A model generated the notes under the pieces. That model was not told where the DNA came from, ran no database searches, and worked only from the letters and a program-made list of their open reading frames with translations. From positions 24,893 to 40,793 of the forward strand of contig PAMN02000048.1 in assembly GCA_002707335.2 (NCBI GenBank): DNA of 15,901 nucleotides, in the 5' to 3' direction. Positions 14,242-15,901 of the stretch are shown piece after piece (positions within the stretch are counted from its first letter, which is position 1; each line of letters opens with the position of its first letter). The stretch is from Methanobacteriota archaeon. GTDB taxonomy: Archaea > Thermoplasmatota > Poseidoniia > Poseidoniales > Poseidoniaceae. The position numbers and the translations under genes are program-made.

Positions 14242-14742
14242 ATGAGACAATTTAGAGCGGTTATCCGGTCCCTGGTTACCCAACATGGAACATTGGTAGC
14301 ATTAGATGATGCATCCATAATTTGGAAACAAAAGGGCGAGAGAGAGAAGAGATTGAAAATAACAGCACAAGCAAGCGTGATTCTAGGTCTTATTGGACCA
14401 AATGGGCGAATAAATCGTGTTGTTATTGGTGATGATTATGGTGGAATAAGTTTCGTTTCAATACCAAAAATGGAATTGATTGAAAGATTCGTAGTCGGTG
14501 ATTCAAGAATAAGATCACTGTGCTGTTCATCAATTAGTGGAGAAAGTATCCTGGTGGGATGTGAAGATGGTAAGGTGCATATGGTTGGACAGAATGTTCC
14601 GAACAACGTAGTCACTTTATTCGAACTTGAGGGTCCAGCATCAGCATTGAGGGTTGAAGGCACCGTTCTCCACATACACCAAGGCTGGGAGAGAAAGGTA
14701 GTAGACTGGATGGGTGAGAACACTTTACTTGCTACCGTTTGA
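14242..14742 (+). CDS. small beta-propeller-like protein of unknown function
   Basis: The 166-residue product reads as a run of beta strands with WD40/PQQ-like blade pieces: NRVVIGDDYGGISFVSI (about 58-74), ESILVGCEDGKVHMVGQ (about 101-117) and a final VLHIHQGWERKVVDWMG. Only about three blades fit, too few for a closed propeller, so it may oligomerise or be a divergent beta-sandwich. There is no signal peptide or membrane span. The start ATG at 14242 overlaps the stop of an upstream 5-codon ORF (14228-14245, MFQMS). Its 3' end overlaps the convergent MBL-fold gene by 18 bp. No family name is offered. Confidence 0.75.
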   Translation: MRQFRAVIRSLVTQHGTLVALDDASIIWKQKGEREKRLKITAQASVILGLIGPNGRINRVVIGDDYGGISFVSIPKMELIERFVVGDSRIRSLCCSSISGESILVGCEDGKVHMVGQNVPNNVVTLFELEGPASALRVEGTVLHIHQGWERKVVDWMGENTLLATV

Positions 14743-15501
14743 TGTTTCTTTTTCTTCTAAAGGCCAAGGAGGGTCAGATACTAGAAAGTAAGCCGTTCTT
14801 GCAGGTCGTGGCCAACTTCTAGGGGATTGTCCAGAGTTATCTTCACATTCCTCGAAGAAATTCAAATGTTGATTTAGTACCTCTTCAATCCTCTCTTGGC
14901 CTTTAATTGCAGGTCCTCTGGCCGGAACTATACTATTTGGCGTTAGATCATACATCGTTTTGAATGATGTAATCAACTCTGGTAGGCTTCCTCCAGGCAT
15001 ATCCCATCTAGTTGGGTTATCTGCTCGTGGCAAAATCGCCCCAGTAACCAAAATACCTCTCTGTTGTTCGAAAAAACCCATTCCGTCAGGACAATGCCCT
15101 GGTAGTGAAACAGCTACAATATTTCCGTCTCCTAGATCGAAATTATCTCCTTGTGAAAGTGTTTTACAATTAGTACTTGGCATGTCTGAATCATACCTGT
15201 TAGCCCACGTAGAATAAAAATCGCCGGTCTCCATCACAGATATTGCATCACTGTGTATGTGAATTGGGGCGTCGGAAAAGGACTCACTGATGTACTTCGC
15301 TGCACCAGCAAATGGGTATCTTCTACTTGTCAGTAGGATATTATCAATTGTAGAATCTTCACCGATGTGCCCAGTAATTCTCTCTACTTGCAACATTTGA
15401 TACCACGTTGTACCAGCATCAATTAGCACGTTTGAGTCCTTACCAGAAAAGATGATGGCGTTGGAATCATGGTGGATGCCAGGTAGTCTAATGATGCGCA
15501 C
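14725..15501 (-). CDS. metallo-beta-lactamase-fold protein lacking most metal ligands
   Basis: The 258-residue product follows the MBL fold: an N-terminal sheet (SNAIIFSGKDSNVLIDAG, residues 13-30), LLTSRRYPFAGAAKY (56-70) at the metal-motif position, SLPGHCPDGMGFF (132-144), LVTGAILPR (151-159) and SIVPARGPA (190-198). The canonical T-H-x-H-x-D-H is T58-Ser59-Arg-Arg61-Tyr-Pro63-Phe64, the bridging Asp is Ala155 and the last His is Arg195. Only His136 remains. It cannot bind the usual two metals, so it is probably non-catalytic or uses another chemistry. The DNA through this motif has no frameshift. The start is a GTG at 15501; no in-frame ATG or upstream extension exists before a stop. It is convergent with the propeller-like gene (18-bp overlap) and divergent from eL40. 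Confidence 0.85.
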   Translation of the reverse strand: MRIIRLPGIHHDSNAIIFSGKDSNVLIDAGTTWYQMLQVERITGHIGEDSTIDNILLTSRRYPFAGAAKYISESFSDAPIHIHSDAISVMETGDFYSTWANRYDSDMPSTNCKTLSQGDNFDLGDGNIVAVSLPGHCPDGMGFFEQQRGILVTGAILPRADNPTRWDMPGGSLPELITSFKTMYDLTPNSIVPARGPAIKGQERIEEVLNQHLNFFEECEDNSGQSPRSWPRPARTAYFLVSDPPWPLEEKETSNGSK

Positions 15502-15558
15502 ATTTAGGTCGACAGAGTTGCTTCCCTTGAATTAGGAGGTAATTTTGGATGGTTTGGG

Positions 15559-15565
15559 TTAAATA
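15559..15565 (+). promoter_or_regulatory. TATA box of the eL40 gene (leaderless)
   Basis: TTAAATA, preceded by GGG, is centred 25 bp before the eL40 ATG at 15587. Transcription would start at the A of the start codon, the typical arrangement for a leaderless archaeal ribosomal protein gene. Confidence 0.55.
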
Positions 15566-15586
15566 TGGGAAGTAGGTCGGCGACTT

Positions 15587-15736
15587 ATGGCTCGATTCCC
15601 TGAGGCAGAGGCTCGCATGTTAAAGCGCAGCATCTGTATGAAGTGTAATGCAAGGAATGCAGTTAGAGCCAAGGCTTGTAGAAAATGTGGCTACAAGGGA
15701 CTACGCCCAAAGAACATTGAGCGAAAGGGCATATGA
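15587..15736 (+). CDS. rpl40e: 50S ribosomal protein eL40
   Basis: This is a 49-residue, highly basic protein, MARFPEAEARMLKRSICMKC onward, with a C4 zinc site at Cys17, Cys20, Cys31 and Cys34 (ICMKC and CRKCG) and the conserved ending GLRPKNIERKGI. It is the archaeal L40e, which lacks the ubiquitin fusion of its eukaryotic counterpart and binds the large subunit near the factor-binding region. It is short but complete. The TGA at 15734-15736 directly abuts the stop of the convergent gene, with no base between. A TATA box 25 bp before the ATG supports leaderless expression. Confidence 0.97.
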   Translation: MARFPEAEARMLKRSICMKCNARNAVRAKACRKCGYKGLRPKNIERKGI

Positions 15737-15901
15737 TCACAAGCCCAATAACGGCCAAATAAAGGCCATTGGGCCTCCAATCATTAACATAGGAATTGTG
15801 GCTGGCCACAAGAATAACAGTAGAGGATATTTTTTGGTTATCCAAACCTCTTCAACACCATTTTCGATTAATTCAGTAATGTCCTGCTGAAGTTTTTCCT
15901 T
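15737..15901 (-). CDS. C-terminal end of a membrane protein, possibly a type A24 prepilin/preflagellin peptidase
   Basis: On the minus strand the frame is open from the window edge to a TGA at 15739-15737, giving the last 54 residues. They comprise a charged helix (KEKLQQDITELIENGVEEV), then VWITKKYPLLLFLWPATIPM and a hydrophobic end (GGPMAFIWPLLGL). A charged loop followed by W-[IV]-T-x-K-x-P and a last membrane helix is how archaeal preflagellin/prepilin peptidases (FlaK/PibD type) finish. The catalytic aspartates lie outside the window, so this is a suggestion only. It is convergent with eL40, stop against stop. Confidence 0.55.
   Translation of the reverse strand, partial: KEKLQQDITELIENGVEEVWITKKYPLLLFLWPATIPMLMIGGPMAFIWPLLGL
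15743..15774. repeat. strong hairpin just past the eL40 stop, inside the end of the convergent gene
   Basis: GCCCAAT and ATTGGGC pair, and inside them GGCC pairs with GGCC, leaving a 3-base bulge and a 7-base A-rich loop, for 11 base pairs in all. It begins 7 bases after the eL40 stop and lies in the C-terminal codons of the opposite gene. It may stabilise or end the eL40 transcript, and read from the other strand it lies before that gene's stop. Confidence 0.5.

Noticed and set aside
14228..14245. Five-codon ORF ending in the start of the propeller-like gene
   Set aside because: It could be a coupling leader peptide, but it is too short to support and has no clear Shine-Dalgarno.
15535..15575. 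AGGAGGT followed by ATG and an 8-codon ORF (MVWVKYGK)
   Set aside because: Although the Shine-Dalgarno match is perfect, the ORF overlaps the eL40 TATA box and is very short; most likely chance.
15648..15890. 80-codon plus-strand ORF overlapping eL40
   Set aside because: It runs out of frame through the conserved eL40 gene and antisense to the convergent membrane-protein gene; no domain is seen.
1..15901. CRISPR array, insertion sequence, integrase or prophage genes
   Set aside because: No regularly spaced repeats, transposase or integrase motifs, or terminal repeats were found.

Overview
The window looks like a piece of a free-living archaeal chromosome, most likely a marine Euryarchaeon of the Poseidoniia (Marine Group II) type. 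It encodes a transcription factor B (TFB), a GatD subunit of the archaeal tRNA-dependent amidotransferase, ribosomal protein eL40, leaderless genes with a TATA box about 25 bp upstream, and intronless tRNA-Ala(UGC). The AT-rich composition, the large signal-peptide and tail-anchored surface proteins, and a lipobox protein fit a planktonic heterotroph. The lineage is inferred from gene content and protein style; I could not run a search. I see no mobile elements, CRISPR array, phage genes or rRNA.

Layout. At 1-2771 (+) the 3' end of an unrecognised gene overlaps by ATGA a secreted, tail-anchored protein with an alpha/beta-hydrolase-like head and cadherin-like repeats. At 2775-5689 (-) gatD is followed by an acyl-CoA carboxylase carboxyltransferase beta subunit. 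At 5850-6854 (+) lies a pirin. At 6861-7364 (-) lies a small beta-carbonic anhydrase. At 7443-10995 (-) lie a membrane-anchored subtilase and, upstream of it, a PI-PLC-like lipoprotein. At 11119-12526 (-) come tRNA-Ala and purA. A 291-bp divergent region (12527-12817) holds two TATA boxes and several inverted repeats. It precedes tfb, a small basic zinc-ribbon protein and a short propeller-like protein (12818-14742, +). The last segment has a metallo-beta-lactamase-fold protein lacking most metal ligands (-), the 49-residue eL40 gene (+), and the 3' end of a membrane-protein gene, possibly a prepilin peptidase (-).

How the genes fit together. Two themes stand out. One is central information and metabolic housekeeping: TFB, GatD, PurA, tRNA-Ala, eL40, acyl-CoA carboxylase and carbonic anhydrase. 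The last two both concern bicarbonate, but nothing beyond proximity links them. The other is an extracellular surface set: the subtilase, the PLC-like lipoprotein and the hydrolase-like repeat protein, consistent with hydrolysing protein and lipid-head-group material outside the cell. The observations most worth following are the palindrome-rich tfb leader, the two apparent pseudo-enzymes (MBL fold without ligands, alpha/beta hydrolase without a nucleophile), and the archaeal PLC-like lipoprotein of a type otherwise familiar from plants and fungi. I did not find a clear multi-gene novel defence or mobile system.
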